DNA from: Zea mays
Taxonomy: Eukaryota > Streptophyta > Magnoliopsida > Poales > Poaceae
Length of the DNA: 64,000 nucleotides
NCBI RefSeq assembly: GCF_902167145.1
Contig: NC_050098.1
Coordinates: 117,280,207 to 117,344,206 of the forward strand
Direction of reading: 5' to 3'
The notes under the pieces are model-generated. The model worked only from the letters and a program-made list of their open reading frames with translations, had not been told where the DNA came from and made no database searches. The position numbers were made by a program, and so were the translations under genes. Of the stretch, positions 22,056 through 34,693 are shown piece after piece (within the stretch, counting starts at the first letter, position 1; each line of letters starts with the position of its first letter).

Positions 22056-23110
22056 ATGGCAGCTAGGCAGCGTCGCGGGCAGAACGAGCAGGTTCCCCCG
22101 CCACCTCCTCCAGCTCCCACAGTGCAGGAGCTGATGGCCCAGCAGAATGAGATTCTGCGACAGCTCTTGCAGCGTCAGCCCCACCCTCAGCAGCATGGTG
22201 GAGGCCAGCATCAGCGACCTCCGGCTATGGCAACTTAACAGGAGTTTCTGAGCACGCAGCCGCCCTTGTTCACCAAGGCAGATGATCCGTTGGACGCCGA
22301 CGTATGGCTTCGCGTCATCGAGTCCAAGTTTCCCCTCCTCACAGGAGACTGCCCTGATGAGGCCAAGGCTCGCTTCGCCGCACAGCAGCTTCGCGGCCCT
22401 GCTCGGACTTGGTGGGACCACTTCCGTGCTATGCTCCCCGCTGATCGTGAAGTATCTTGGGAGGAATTCAAGACTGCCTTCAGAGGACACCACATCCTAG
22501 CTCGCATTCTTGATCGGAAGTTGAATGAATTTCTGGCCCTTAATCAAGGAACCCGCACGGTACTGCAGTATGCACAAGCCTTCAACGACTTATGCCAGTA
22601 TGCAGGGTATCATGCTGATTCTGATGAGAAGAAGAGGGATCGCTTCCGCAGGGGTCTCAATACCAAGCTGCGGGAACGACTTAACACTGTCCGAGCTGAT
22701 AGCTTCAATGAGTTGGTCAACATGGCCATCTCCCAGGAGGATTGCATTGTTGCTCACCGGTCAGAGGTTCCGGATTGTTTCTCACAATCAGAGCAGGGTT
22801 TTCAGCAGCAGACAGGCAGATGGGTGATCAGGCCACCTCAGCAGCAGCAGCAGCCGGCACCCAACCGCTACCCAGCTCCCGCCCCAAGGAGCAATCAGCC
22901 TCCGCAGCAGCAGCAGTTCCGCCAGGGCAATGGGAACAAGTGTTTCACTTGTGGCAATGTGGGCCACTATGCCAAGAATTGTCCCAGGAACCAGCAGAGG
23001 CAGATGCCAGCACCAAATCAAGACAAGGGAAGAAAGCAGAAGGTGCAAGTCAGGCAAGGGAAGCTCAACTTCACTGCTCTGGAGGAAGTACCAGAAGGAG
23101 CTCCTATCAT
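22056..23110 (+). pseudogene. gag: gag of element E
   Basis: It starts at ATG 22056 (MAARQRRGQNEQVPPPPPP). A TAA at 22236-22238 replaces a glutamine-type codon, and the same frame continues at 22239. The capsid-like retrotransposon gag domain is evident ([39 protein letters not shown]). A Gln/Pro-rich linker and a CCHC zinc knuckle ([14 protein letters not shown], 22941-22982) follow, and gag reads straight into protease with no frame change. The protein packages the element RNA. Apart from the one stop it looks complete, consistent with a young copy. Confidence 0.93.
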
Positions 23111-26100
23111 GACCGGTACCTTTTCAGTTTATAATCAACCTGCTTTAATTCTGTTTGATTCTGGTGCATCTCATAGTTTCATTAGCCAAAAGTTCAGTGC
23201 TAAATGCAAACTGTCATTCTCTCACTCAAAAGGGTCATTCATGATAGTCACACCTGGGGGTAAAATTTCAACTAATCATTTAAACCAAAGTGTGCCTATT
23301 CAACTGGGAAGCCACATTGTCAAAACCACTCTTCTTGTGTTGGGATTGGAAAATGTGGACATTATTCTAGGGGCAAATTGGATGACCTTGCACCAAGTTG
23401 TGCTGGATATAGCCAGCCGTATCGTGGAAGTTAATTCTCCTTTCTGCGGAAATTTCACTTTGATTCTGCCTAGTCAGGGTTCTTCTCAGTCATGTGCCTT
23501 CTCTATGACGGAGTTACCCCTGAAGAAGATCCCAGTGGTCTGTGAGTATGCAGATGTCTTCCCTGATGAATTGCCAGGAATGCCACCGGACCGGGATATT
23601 GAATTCGCCATCGAGTTGCAACCGGGAACGGCCCCAATTTCCAAGAGGCCCTACCGAATGCCACCCGCTGAGTTGGCAGAGTTGAAGAAGCAATTTCAAG
23701 AATTGCTGGATAAGGGTTTTATTCGCCCAAGCACTTCGCCTTGGGGATGTCCAGCACTGTTTGTGAAGAAGAAAGATGAAAGCTTGAGGCTGTGTATAGA
23801 TTACCGCCCTCTTAATGCGGTAACTATCAAGAACAAGTATCCTTTGCCTCGTATTGATGTTCTCTTTGACCAGTTGGTCGGGGCCAAGGTGTTTTCCAAG
23901 ATAGACCTTCGCTCTGGCTACCATCAGATCAAAATACGAGCAAGTGATATTCCGAAGACGGCATTCTCAACCAGATATGAGCTATATGAATTCTTGGTGA
24001 TGTCATTCGGGTTGACAAATGCACCAGCATATTTCATGTATCTGATGAATTCTGTTTTCATGCCGGAATTGGACAAGTTCGTGGTGGTTTTCATCGATGA
24101 CATTCTGGTGTACTCAAAGAACGAAGAAGAACATGCCGGGCATTTGCATGTAGTGCTTCAACGTCTACGAGAGCACCACCTTTATGCCAAGTTATCCAAG
24201 TGTGATTTTTGGCTAAAGGAAATCAAATTCTTGGGTCACACTATCTCTCAGGATGGAATAGCTGTTGATCCTGATAAAGTGCAAGAAGTGATGAATTGGA
24301 GGCCACCAACAACTGTTCGCCAGATTCGGAGTTTTCTGGGATTAGCTGGTTATTACCGAAGATTTATTCCGGACTTCTCTCGAATTGTGAAGCCTATTAC
24401 TGAGTTGCTGAAGAAAGAAGTCAAATTTGTGTGGAGTCAGAAGTGCGAAGATGCCTTCCATGCATTAAGGCAGCATCTGACCACAGCACCAGTATTGGCG
24501 CAACCCGACAGCAGCAAGCCTTTTGATGTGTATTGCGATGCCTCTGGCACCGGGCTAGGTTGTGTCTTGATGCAAGAAAACCGAATCATTGCTTATGCCT
24601 CAAGAGCACTCAGGCCTCATGAGCAAAACTATCCCACTCATGACCTCGAGTTAGCAGCAGTGGTTCATGCATTGAAGATGTGGAGGCACTATCTAATGGG
24701 AACCCACTGCAACATCTTCACTGATCATAAGAGCCTTAAGTACATTTTTACTCAGGCTGATCTCAACATGAGGCAGAGAAGATGGCTAGAGCTGATCAAG
24801 GATTATGACCTGGAGGTACATTATCATCCAGGAAAAGCTAATGTGGTAGCAGATGCCTTGAGTCGGAAGTTGCAGTGCAACTGTATTCTGATGGATTCTC
24901 GCGTTAACACCTTGTGTGATGAGTTGAGCAAGATGCAAATTGAAGTGATTCCTTCTGGTTCTTTGTCTCACATTTCTGTTGAGCCAGCTTTGCAAGACCA
25001 GATTATCATGGCCCAGCTCAGTGACAAGGGAGTGCAGATTATCAAGAAGAATCTCCATCAGAAGGTTGAGAAGTATAATTGTTTCCGCCAGGATGAAAAG
25101 GGTGTGTTATGGTTCAAAGGCAGATTGGTAATTCCTAAAGACCAGGATCTCAAGAGGAAAATTTTTGATGAAGCTCATCTCACCAAATTCTCTATGCATC
25201 CGGGAAGCACCAAGATGTACCATGATTTGAAGCTTTTGTACTGGTGGACCAGAATGAAGAGGGAGATAGCCCAGTATGTATCAGAGTGTGACACCTGTTA
25301 GAGGATAAAGGCAAGCCACTTGAAGTCAGCTGGAGCTTTGCAACCACTGTCCGTACCTTCGTGGAAGTGGGACGACATCAGCATGGATTTCATTGTGTGT
25401 CTGCCCAACACCTCTCGTCATCATGATTCAATTTGGGTTATTGTGGACCGATTGACAAAAGTGGCACATTTTCTTCCTGTGCACACCACTGATAAGGCTC
25501 AGAAATATGCGGAATTGTATATTGACCGGATCGTGTGTTTGCACGGATTACCTCGGACCATTGTTTCTGACCGAGGAGCCCAATTTGTTGCTAGATTTTG
25601 GGAACAATTGCAAGAGTCTTTGGGAACCAAGCTAATCAGGAGTTCAGCTTACCACCCATAGACTGATGGTCAGACGGAAAGGGTAAACCAAATCCTGGAG
25701 GATATGCTGAGAGCTTGTGCGATCGATTGTGGCAAGAACAGGGATAAGCACCTCTCCTTGGCAGAGTTTGCTTATAACAATAGTTATCAATCCTGCCTAA
25801 AGATGGCACCTTTCAAAGCTCTCTATGGAAGAAGGTGCAGGACACCACTCAATTGGTCTCAACCTGGTGAAAGAGAAGTTTTTGGACCTGATTTAGTGAC
25901 TGAAGCCGAAAGGAAGGTCAAGCTAATCAGGAAGAATCTAGAAGCTGCTCAGGCCAGGCAGAAGAGCTATCATGATAAAAGAAGGAAACCTCTCCAGTTC
26001 GAGGTGGGAAGTTTGTATACCTCAAGGTATCACCCACCAAAGGACTGCAGAGGTTTGGGATCAAAGGCAAGCTAGCCCCTCGTTACATTGGACCTTATGA

Positions 26101-26437
26101 GATCATCGAAGCATGTAGACCCGTGGCATACAAGCTGAAGTTACCTTCAAAGATGTCTGCCATTCACAGTGTATTCCATGTATCTCAGCTGAAGAAGTGT
26201 GTTCGATTGCCGATCGAGATCATAGCAGAGCCAGAATTGGAGATAGAGCCAGATCTATCGTACCAAGAGTACCCCTCCAAGATTCTGGATTGCAAAGAAA
26301 GATCAACTCGGGCTAAATCGATCAAGATGTACAAGGTCCAGTGGAGTAATCACTCAGAGGAGGAAGCTACTTGGGAAACCGAGGAATTCTTAAGATCCAA
26401 CTTCCCCGATTGCCTACCTAAGGAAGCTGGTACGTAA
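23111..26437 (+). pseudogene. pol: pol of element E (PR, RT, RNase H, integrase, chromodomain-like tail)
   Basis: It continues in the gag frame. The aspartic protease has [12 protein letters not shown] (about 23150). RT runs about 23600-24300 with an FIDD active site near 24090, followed by RNase H ([10 protein letters not shown]). In integrase the zinc region ([12 protein letters not shown]) precedes a TAG at 25299, then MDFIV, SDRGAQF, a TAG at 25659 and the glutamate region TERVNQILED. A one-base loss near 26012 shifts the frame; the tail KVQWSNHSEEEATWE then resembles the degenerate chromodomain of Tekay elements. All three gag-pol stops are C-to-T changes in CAA or CAG codons. Confidence 0.95.
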
Positions 26438-26688
26438 TCACCCCCAACCCCTCCTCCTGCCCTTCGAACCTAATTTCCAAAAATATGATCTTAATTCAGA
26501 ATGAAGAAACTATGAAGTAAAACTTAAAAGGACTTCCTTCTGAAGTTGCAAAGAGAATGACATTCGAAGAGCAGTTTTACCCTAATAATAACAATAATCA
26601 CCCATTTCCTATAAGTCTCACCCTTCGCTTCACCCTGGGAGGACTCTGGCCCGAATCCCGGGACGAGATTCCTTTAAGGGGGGAAGGC
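26438..26688 (+). other. 3' non-coding end of E with polypurine tract
   Basis: Short AT-rich untranslated sequence. TTTAAGGGGGGAAGGC at 26673-26688 abuts the 3' LTR. Confidence 0.8.
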
Positions 26689-29600
26689 TGTGACACCCCA
26701 ATGTCACCTAGGGTTTCTCTCAAATGCCAAACCAAGAACCATTATTTTATGTGAACCAAAACAAGCATGAGCTTCAAAATAACTTAAGTAATAAAGAATT
26801 CATCAAGTAAATACTTAAAAGTATCATGATCAAAACAATTGAGTCTTTGAAAAGGGTAGAATGTGCAACCCTAATTAAAAACCCTAAGTGAGCCCCATGA
26901 GCAAAATTCAAGAAAATAAGAAAAAGGGAATGAAAAGTTTAAAATTATGACTTGAGCAAATTATAAAAATTGAAGTATATTTAATAAGCAACAAGAAAGG
27001 TTGAGAAAGCTTAGCCAAAATAACTCAAATAAAGCCCCAAATCAAGCTTCTCATGTGGGGACTTAATGGGAATTCTGAATTTCAGAATTCAGAAATTCAG
27101 ACCTTGAGCCAAAGATCAGGGATGTTCACCTTAATCCCTAACTCGAATCCTAATGGCCCCATTGACAAAATTGTGTCTAACTAACCCCTCTGTCGTGTGC
27201 TAGAAGATGGCATTGGGACGCGAGCCCTAGACACGACAAAACCTTGGATTTGCCTCGGGTTTGAACAGGGAGACTGACCAGATTTCCTGGCTCCATATCT
27301 CTGCAACCAGTAGGCAAAATCCTATGACCCCCACACAAGAATGGTAGCTTGTAGGGAGGAGAAGAGGTTTTGTGCACTGACCAAGGCGAGAGCAGGCTCG
27401 GATGAGCGACCACACGCGCCAGAACTTGGGCAGAACGCACGGGCACACGTGTTCGACCCTGGTCGGCACGCCAGAGCTCGCCCAACCCCCGCGCGCGCTC
27501 ACCCCGGCGTCCGGTCAAGTCCGCCGCGCGCCCACGCCCTCGGTCGTGCCCGCCCGCGCCTATAAAGCCTCCCCGGGCGCACCTCACTTCGCCCCGCACT
27601 CACCCTCACCGGCCAGCCCCCTTTCCTTAGCTCCGGCGAGCTCAATTCCGCCCGCCATTGCCGCCAGAGCTTCGGCCATCGTGGCCAGCCCACTCCAGCC
27701 ATCCTTTGGGCAAGCCAATGCTTCGGCTAGCTCCGCCAGTAGCCCGAGAAGCGTGCCAAGCCCTCGGACCCGGCCAGACTTCACCGGAGGCCCGAGATCG
27801 ACCTCACCGGACTTCGGTCTTCCGCCGCCGCGCGTGGACCGAGCTATCCAGTGAGTCTCCGTCCAATCCCTTGCGCTCATATCTTCCCTGGCATCCCGTG
27901 GACCTCCCTGACCCATCTAATTGAACTATCTCGCCATGACCAGGCCGGTCTCCTCGCCACCGACGAGCATCCCCGCCTGCGCGCGTGGACCGACCGACTC
28001 CGGCCATTTCCGACGGCGTCCCGCACACCGTTGTGATCCCCGAGACTTCCCCTTCGTCCTCGACCACTTCACCGGAGCAATCTCGCCGCCGGTAAGCCCC
28101 TCTGCCCTTTCTTCCGCCGCGGTTACTGTTTGAGGTAGAAGAAGGACCTCGGGTTAGGATTTGTAGAACCCGAGGGGTTTTCTGTAACGTCAGTGACTCA
28201 TGTGAATAGTAGCTTAAGGACTGATCCACGAAGAAAACTTAAAAACCCGCCAGGGACCCCAGTGCAAAGTGGATTTCCATTAAACCAATTCTGTTATTCT
28301 TTTTAAAATGACCAGAGAACTTAGAAAATCCATAACTTGATGAATTCTTAATCAAAAGTTGTCAAACTAATTTTGCTAGATCCTAAATATTATGAACTAT
28401 CATTTAAAAATGGTAAACCTTATGTTTTCTGTTCTGAATTTTAGAGTTTAAATTTAAAAACAGAAACCCACCAAACCTTGTTTAATTAAGGAAAATTAGT
28501 TTTTCTTCTGTGCTGAACTTAAGAAAATTTGTAGATGTTTAAACCTCATTTAGACACTGTTTAAAAATAATGGGAACCCCAGCATTGAAAAATATGATGT
28601 AGTTATTCATTTAAAGCTAATTTGTCCAAAACTTAGAGAAAATCAGAAAGGCATTAGAAATTAATGAACAGTGATTAAGATTATTTTTCCTAGTTTACTT
28701 ATGTAACAGAAAACCTAGGAAAAATACAGAGACCATTAATTTGGACCAGTTTTAAATTAAAATGATTTATTTGGCCTTATATAGACTGAAAATCAATTAT
28801 TAGAGAGACAACACTATAACCAAACTGATTAATAAAAATCCAGTGGACTTACAACCCCCAGAGCCCCACTACAAAAATACAGAGCACCTCAGCCCAACTT
28901 TTTAAGTAAGGAAAATAAATACAAAGTGGTAGTAAGGCGTTTTCCAACTAAATCATGAACAACCCCTATTAATGTGATAATGGGCAACCAAAAATTTGCT
29001 AAGTCCATGATGAGATAAACCACCAGAGAAAAATGCCAACCCATGAAAAAGAAGCAAACTCATACCAATTGCTAATGATTTAAGAGAAAGACCACTTAAT
29101 TCAAATAATGCATACCACCCCTTCCCTTAAGCAAAAAGAGGCCAAACTTCAGAATGATTGCTCTTGCACAAAATGATAACCAAGAAAAATAAGAACTCTG
29201 TTGTTTGATGTTTTTCAAATATAGTGGTAGTAGAAAGCACCCATTTGGCTAGAAACTTGAGAAAACCATAGAAAAATAATTAAAAGGTATTAATGATTAG
29301 AAATCTGTATCAAGTCATGTTATAATACCTAAAAGCCAGCAAAAATAAGTTTTGGAGAATTGCCTACTGTTAAATAGTAGTTGTAGTTCAAAGTACCCCT
29401 TCTGCCCTAGAGTTTAATAATTTTGTCCAGAGAAAACTATTCACTTTCTGATCCCCAAATTTTGAGACAGAGAAACACACACCAGTAACAAGCCACTGTA
29501 ATTTTTGCAGAATTTTTGGAATTTTATAAAAGCAACTTGTAGTTCAAACCTACCCCCAAACATTAAAGAGAATAAAAGAAAAGGAAAGAAGGAATAAACC

Positions 29601-31381
29601 CCACCTCAATAAGCCTAACTTGAGAACTTATCAATTCTCCCTAGGACTTAAAAGGAATCCAGTGGAACCCCAAAAAAGTTAATCCACCACTTACCTTAGC
29701 TAAGTTTAACCCAATTTACCAAGTATACCACTAAAGGGTCTTACATAAGTAAAGTTAACTTGTTTAAACTCAAAAGATCATACACCTTTAAAGTTGTGAT
29801 TTCTAAAAGCACATATCATAACATGCCTGTATCTTATGCATTGCATTCATTAGATTGTAATCTTGCCGACGGAGAGTACGTGCTCATCCCCGAGCAAGGA
29901 CCTGTCCAAGAGGAGGACCAGGAGCAGGCTTCAGAGGTTGCTATTGAGGATCTCCCCGCAGCCCCAGCAATTGAAGGCAAGCCCCGGTTTTATGCATAAC
30001 CGTATTATTATATGCTACTTTACTACACTTAATGCTTGTAGGATTGAAATGTGCACTTAAGTGTAGGAGTTGCTTGAAACCTCTAGTTGCATGAACTTAG
30101 GATTCCTTTTTGAGATGAATACTAGTATGCTAGGTCGAGTAGCTGCTTGCTAATCAGGATCTCGGTAGAAGTCGAGTGTTTTTTCTAGCACTCGCGCGAG
30201 GTCAGGAATTGATTGTATTCATCTTGATAACGGGATATATGTTTGGTCTATGGACTTGGATCCAGGGAGGATGCCTTGTCCATGAGACGGGAAAAAATGA
30301 ATTAAGGATTAATGTGTGGATACCTGAGTCAAGCTTTTGAACGTACTAAGCACATGCCAAGAAAAATGGTAACCGGTAAACCTAGTACCTGATTGAAGCC
30401 GGGCGCGGACTTTATCCCTCATGTGACCTGAGACTGGGTCTCCCATGCTAGCTATGGTGGGTATAAGTGCGGTCACTGCACGGCGGCAGCCGGGGTCAGT
30501 GGAGCATTGTATGCCAAGGCGGTGAGGCCTGGACGCGAACGGGGAATCGATGGGGACGGTTGTCATGTGTGGGGTCGGAGTACCCTGACATGCCGTGTGT
30601 TTAGATTTACCTTGCAAGGTTAAAACTCGATTCGAATCGTCTGCTTCTCGCAGCTAATGAGACTGCTTGATTCCTTGTACTGCATCGAGTAAGAAGTGAA
30701 ATGTGGTTACATGAGATAACTTGTTGATTGAACTAAATGCTTGTTACCATGTATGCTTAGAAGGAGCGAATCTAGCTAAGTTAATGATGGTAGAATTTGA
30801 AAAGCTAAAAATTGATTTTAGAAACAGCTAGTGCTTTTGGCAAACCAAACCCCTCAGCCAAACAGCTGCATAGTCTGGAGGTAGAGGAGTAGACTCCTCA
30901 CACCGGTTAAGTCTAGCTGAGTATTAGTATACTCAGCCTTGCTTGTGGCACCATTTTTGCAGGTACCATTCAGGAAATGGTTGATGGTGTGACTTGGCCT
31001 ACCACCCTGCCACCGGGTTGGACGGTCGAGTGGGATGTTGCTCCGGCAGGAGAGGAGCATGAGGAGTAGTGGGCTAGGCCTTGCCCATTTCCTCATTACC
31101 GACGACATCGATTATCCGCTGCATTCTATTTTGTGAACTCTTATTTGCTACTCAAAAACTCCGATTTATGTAATAACTCAGTACTTAATTTGAGGTTTCC
31201 TGTTTTATTGTATTTCTTCTGTGACTCACCTTCGAGTGAGATTGTGGAATTTGATCCTGGTAAAGTGGCTCTATCAGACGAGATCTGAAGGACTGACGGG
31301 TTATTCCGATTTAAGTGTGTTACGGCCCCTGAGGCGTGACTTAGGCACTTAAGCTGGAATAATTCGGGTGGTTTTGCCACA
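26689..31381 (+). repeat. 3' LTR of element E (4,693 bp)
   Basis: Near-identical partner of 15856-20545. It carries the same TATA box (27561), donor-like site (about 28091) and palindrome (30916). It ends TTTTGCCACA, followed by AAATT. Confidence 0.95.
27561..27567 (+). promoter_or_regulatory. TATA box of the E 3' LTR
   Basis: TATAAAG, the counterpart of 16728-16734. A read-out transcript from here would run antisense through D's RT and gag. Confidence 0.55.
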
Positions 31382-31386
31382 AAATT
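31382..31386. repeat. Right target-site duplication of E (AAATT)
   Basis: Partner of 15851-15855. Confidence 0.93.
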
Positions 31387-32830
31387 ATCCTTGGGGCAGG
31401 CTTTGTTGAGGCCGGTGAAGTCAATGCACATCCGCCACTTGCCGCTCTTCTTTTGCACCATGACTACATTGGCAAGCCACGTAGGGTAGGCGACTGGCTC
31501 GATGAAGTTGGCCTCAAGTAAGCGGTGTACCTCAGCCTTGGCGGCTTCTGTCTTCTCATCAGACATCTTGCGTAGCCGCTGCTTCTTCGGCCTCACCGAA
31601 GGGTTGATTCCCAAGCTGTGCTCGATTATAGAGCGACAGACTTCGACCAGGTCAAGGGAGGACCAGGCGAAGACGTCCTTATTCTTGGACAGACAGGAGA
31701 TGAGTCTCTCCTCGTCATGCGAAGCCAGGTCTTCGCTTGTGATGACTGTTTGCTTGGGCGTGGACTGATCAAGGGGAACACTCTTGGTCCCGTCGTTGCT
31801 CTGCAGCTGTGCCTTCTCATGTTCTTTGGCGGTTGGGCTGGTAGACTCGGGGACCTCGCACTGCGCCGTGAGGCAGTGTACGTTCCTTTGCCTTGGAACG
31901 TAGTCTCTTTCTATATTGCACGCGGCCTGCTGGTTTCCATAGACTATGGTCGCGCATTGCGGACCCGGGATCTTCATGCACAGGTAAAGTCCGTGAATGT
32001 CTGCCTCAAACTTGTTGATGGAGCCTCGACCCATTATGGCGTTGTACGGGTACACCATGTCGACGATGTCAAAAGTGACTTTCTCACTTCGTGCATTGGG
32101 TGCTACACCGAAGGAGAGGGGTAGCTCTATTTTGCCGAAAGGGAAGGTGCCCTTGCCGCCGAAGCCATACAGTGGGTTGTCCGAAGGCTTAAGCAAGTTG
32201 TGGCTGATGCCCATGCGGTCGAAGGCATGGAGGAAAATGATATCCGCCTGGCTGCCATTGTCAATTAAGACTTTGTGCAGGTCCCAGCCTGCCACGCTGC
32301 AGTTGATAACCATGGCGTCGATGTGGGGTGCGCTGCGCAGGTCTACGTCTCTGGCGTCGAAGGTCAGTGGCACATGTGACCACTTTGACTGCACGACTGG
32401 ACCAGTGATGGCGACGTGATTGATGCTGCGGTAGTGGTCTCTCTTCTGTCGCTTCATGTCGAAGTCGATGCTGGACCCCCCAGTGATCATGTGAATGACT
32501 CCACGATATGGCTGACCAGCGAAGTCTTCTTGTTTTTGTGCTTGGGGGTGGTGGATGTTTGGCTGTTGCGGGTGTGGAGGTGGGAGTGGGGGAGGTACGA
32601 TTTGTACCTCCTGGTGGTGTTGGTACACGTGGTTAGGTGGATGCTGAGCGGGGCCGTGGTTGTATGGCTGTGGGAGTTGTTGATATGTGTGCGCGACAAC
32701 TCTTGGGTTGTCGGCTGGTTGCGCCCGAGACATCCTGTCTCTGGTGGCCTTCGTTTCCGGGCAGTCCCGTGTTGGGTGCGCGCAGTCTTCACCGTGGAAC
32801 AAGCAGTAAAATCTGCGCGGCTGCTGCGCC
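31387..32830 (-). pseudogene. pol: D: zinc region, protease and first part of RT
   Basis: The minus frame begins with a zinc-binding stretch (CLFHGEDCAHPTRDC) near 32810-32770, then a Pro/His-rich linker. A protease with LIDNGSQADIIF follows near 32265 (DNGS in place of the usual DSG/DTG box, as often in Tat elements). RT opens with KKSGKWRMCIDFTGLNKACP and stops at the E insertion. Its continuation is at 15855 downwards, giving an unbroken RT apart from the insert. The ORF apparent from 31386 to 31141 is E's LTR and not part of the protein. Confidence 0.92.
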
Positions 32831-34168
32831 GTCCTCGGCCCCGACCACGAGTTCTGTTGCCGCGGCCCTAGGGGGGATAATCTTGGCGGCGAGGGGCCTC
32901 ACCAGCGGGGTGCTGGTTGGTGATGTTGTGCACCTGCTGCTGACTGCGGCCGTCCTGACCGGAGTCTGACGGCGAAGGTCTCGTCCACGTTCGGCTGGAC
33001 TGCGGAGGGTCTTTGGGTTTCCTCTGGGACTCGACCTTGCACTGGTGGAGCTCTTTGGATCTAGCATATTTTCGAACAGCTGATACAGCTCCTGGAGGTT
33101 CTTGGGCGGATCTCTAATGCATTGGCTGTAAAGGACGCTAGCCCGAAGGCCACTGATGACGTAGTGAATGGCGATTTGGTCATCAACCGAAGGCAGTTGT
33201 GACTTGAGGGTCAGAAACTTGCGGTAGTACTCTCGCAGAGTCTCTCTTTCCATTTGCTTGCAGAGTGACAGTTCAGCCAAGGCGTCGGTGTCTGGGCGGT
33301 ACCCTTGGAAGTTGAGCAAAAACTTGTCCCGAAGACCTCTCCAGGAGTCGATGGACAACGGGGGCAACCTGGTGTACTAGGTGAGAGTCGGGCCCTCAAG
33401 GGCGATGATGAATGACTTGGCCATCGTGGCGTCATCCCCTCCGGATGATGCAACAACGACTTGATAGCACATGATGTACTGTGCTGGGTCAGTGCTGCTG
33501 TTGTACTTGGGATAGGTCCCTGCCCTGAAATTGGCGGGCCATGGCGACACTTGCAGGTGCGGCGCCAGGGGACTCCGCTCGTCAAGGTAGTTGACACCTT
33601 GGAATGCTACTGCGTGCGGGAAGACGGGTCCGCGCTGAGGGATGAACGGGTCTTCGATTGGCGCGTGCTGTTGGAGGGGTGGGCCGTGTTGCAGACCAAG
33701 TTGGCCTTCGCGCTGCATGAGCGCAATCTCTTGCTCAAGCTCCTGAGCCTTCTGCTCCTCGTCGCGTATCATCTTTCGCACCTTGGTCTGCGCGGAGACA
33801 CGTTGGCGCTTGGCCTCGAGGATCTCCTTCTGCTTTTGTAGGTTGCGGTTCTTGATGCTCAAGGCCCGTAGCTGTAGTTGTTCCTCTGCTGAAAAGCCGA
33901 TGACTTCGCCGTCCTCAGTGGCATCCGCGCCCTCCGGTGGAGCGAAGCCTGGGGGAGGTTGCGGTTGTCCTCCAGAGCTGCAGGTGCGGAGACTTCCTTC
34001 GGGTGTAGGTTGTTCGTTGCGTTGCCTCTTGCTGAGTGTGTCGTCTTCGCAGGCTTCTTGGTGGGTGGTGTCGACAAGGGCATTGCCCTTTTTCTCGGCC
34101 AGCATCGCAGCCTTCGCTGCTTCGTCGACGGATGGGGCTGCCTTCGAGCTAGCTCTCTTGGGTGCCAT
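32831..34168 (-). pseudogene. gag: gag of element D
   Basis: ATG 34168 (MAPKRASSKAAPSVDEAAK) lies about 25 bases downstream of the primer site. The upstream in-frame ATG at 34243 is in the LTR and is rejected. A basic/acidic N-terminus is followed by a coiled coil (LQLRALSIKNRNLQKQKEIL, then a Glu/Gln-rich helix). The capsid-type domain comes next (DSWRGLRDKFLLNFQGYRP, REYYRKFLTLKSQLP). A TAG at 33374 interrupts it, and a frame change near 32870 separates it from the zinc region. The product would be the particle protein; this copy is dead. Confidence 0.88.
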
Positions 34169-34190
34169 CGCGGGTGGTTTTTTCGTAGCA

Positions 34191-34206
34191 CGAATGGTGG
34201 GCGCCA
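34191..34206 (-). other. Primer-binding site of element D
   Basis: On the minus strand TGGCGCCCACCATTCG begins two bases after the end of the 5' LTR. tRNA not assigned. Confidence 0.75.
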
Positions 34207-34208
34207 AA

Positions 34209-34688
34209 TGTTGGAACTTGCTCTCCCAAGCAAGATGATCCAACGGGGGAGTGAAAGTAATGCAAACAAGGTTTTAGCTCAAGAAGGCAATTGCTCTGTT
34301 AATCTCGCCCCTCAAGGGGCACTGTGCGGGGGTATTTATAGGTGCCTGAGTGCCCAGCGTCTAAGAATAAGGACGCATGTGCCCTCAGGCGCCCAGGTCA
34401 CCCATGGGATATTCCCATAAAGCAGGGTTACAAACTATCATTACAGAAAAGCCTTTACAAATCAGGCCCGTAATACACTCAGCCGCGCGGGGCCTGTTAC
34501 AATGGGCCAAATTCTGCGTGGGCCTTCATGTTGGACGAGGGCGCAGGACGGGGCAACCTCGTCGTTGGCCTTCGTCCTGCAGCTTGTCAGACGAAGGGTG
34601 TGAACTGCCGGTCGCTTTGCTTCCGTTGTCGCAGCAAGATTGGCGAAGGCATCGAGCGAAGGGTAGCGTCCTCGCCTTCGCCCCAACA
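34209..34688 (-). repeat. 5' LTR of element D (480 bp)
   Basis: Pair of 7701-8179. It differs at about 18 positions, nearly all transitions. TATAAATA reads on the minus strand at 34340-34333. Confidence 0.95.
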
Positions 34689-34693
34689 GTGAG
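34689..34693. repeat. Right target-site duplication of D (GTGAG)
   Basis: Partner of 7696-7700. Confidence 0.93.

Larger units (their letters stand above)
15856..31381 (+). mobile_element. Element E: Tekay-type chromovirus with 4.7 kb LTRs
   Basis: It is a complete 15,526-bp element with LTRs of 4,690 and 4,693 bp, an AAATT duplication, an initiator-Met-type primer site, an extra ORF before gag, gag-pol and a purine tract. It sits in the RT of D. The two LTRs differ at roughly 60 positions by eye (1.3 %), mostly transitions. Gag-pol needs only three stops and one single-base loss to explain its inactivity. The long LTRs, the Met primer and the chromodomain-like tail fit the Tekay/Del clade, with rice RIRE3/RIRE8 as the described relatives that also have an ORF before gag. 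Confidence 0.95.
7701..34688 (-). mobile_element. Element D: Grande-like Tat retrotransposon in antisense orientation, split by E
   Basis: It is bounded by 479/480-bp LTRs and a perfect GTGAG duplication, inserted in the gag of C. With E removed (15856-31381 plus one AAATT) it is about 11,457 bp. In its own direction (minus) the order is gag, protease, RT, RNase H, archaeal-type RNase H, integrase, a 78-bp repeat array, an accessory gene on the opposite strand, then the 3' LTR. That layout, with an oppositely transcribed accessory gene between pol and the 3' LTR, is what is described for maize Grande and relatives. LTR divergence by eye is about 18 in 480 (3.8 %). Confidence 0.93.

Noticed and set aside
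31141..31386. C-terminal extension of D's protease/RT ORF
   Set aside because: The last 80 or so codons are the E LTR read in reverse; the true RT continues at 15855.
34209..34243. Upstream ATG for D gag
   Set aside because: It lies inside the 5' LTR and upstream of the primer site; the ATG at 34168 fits the leader.
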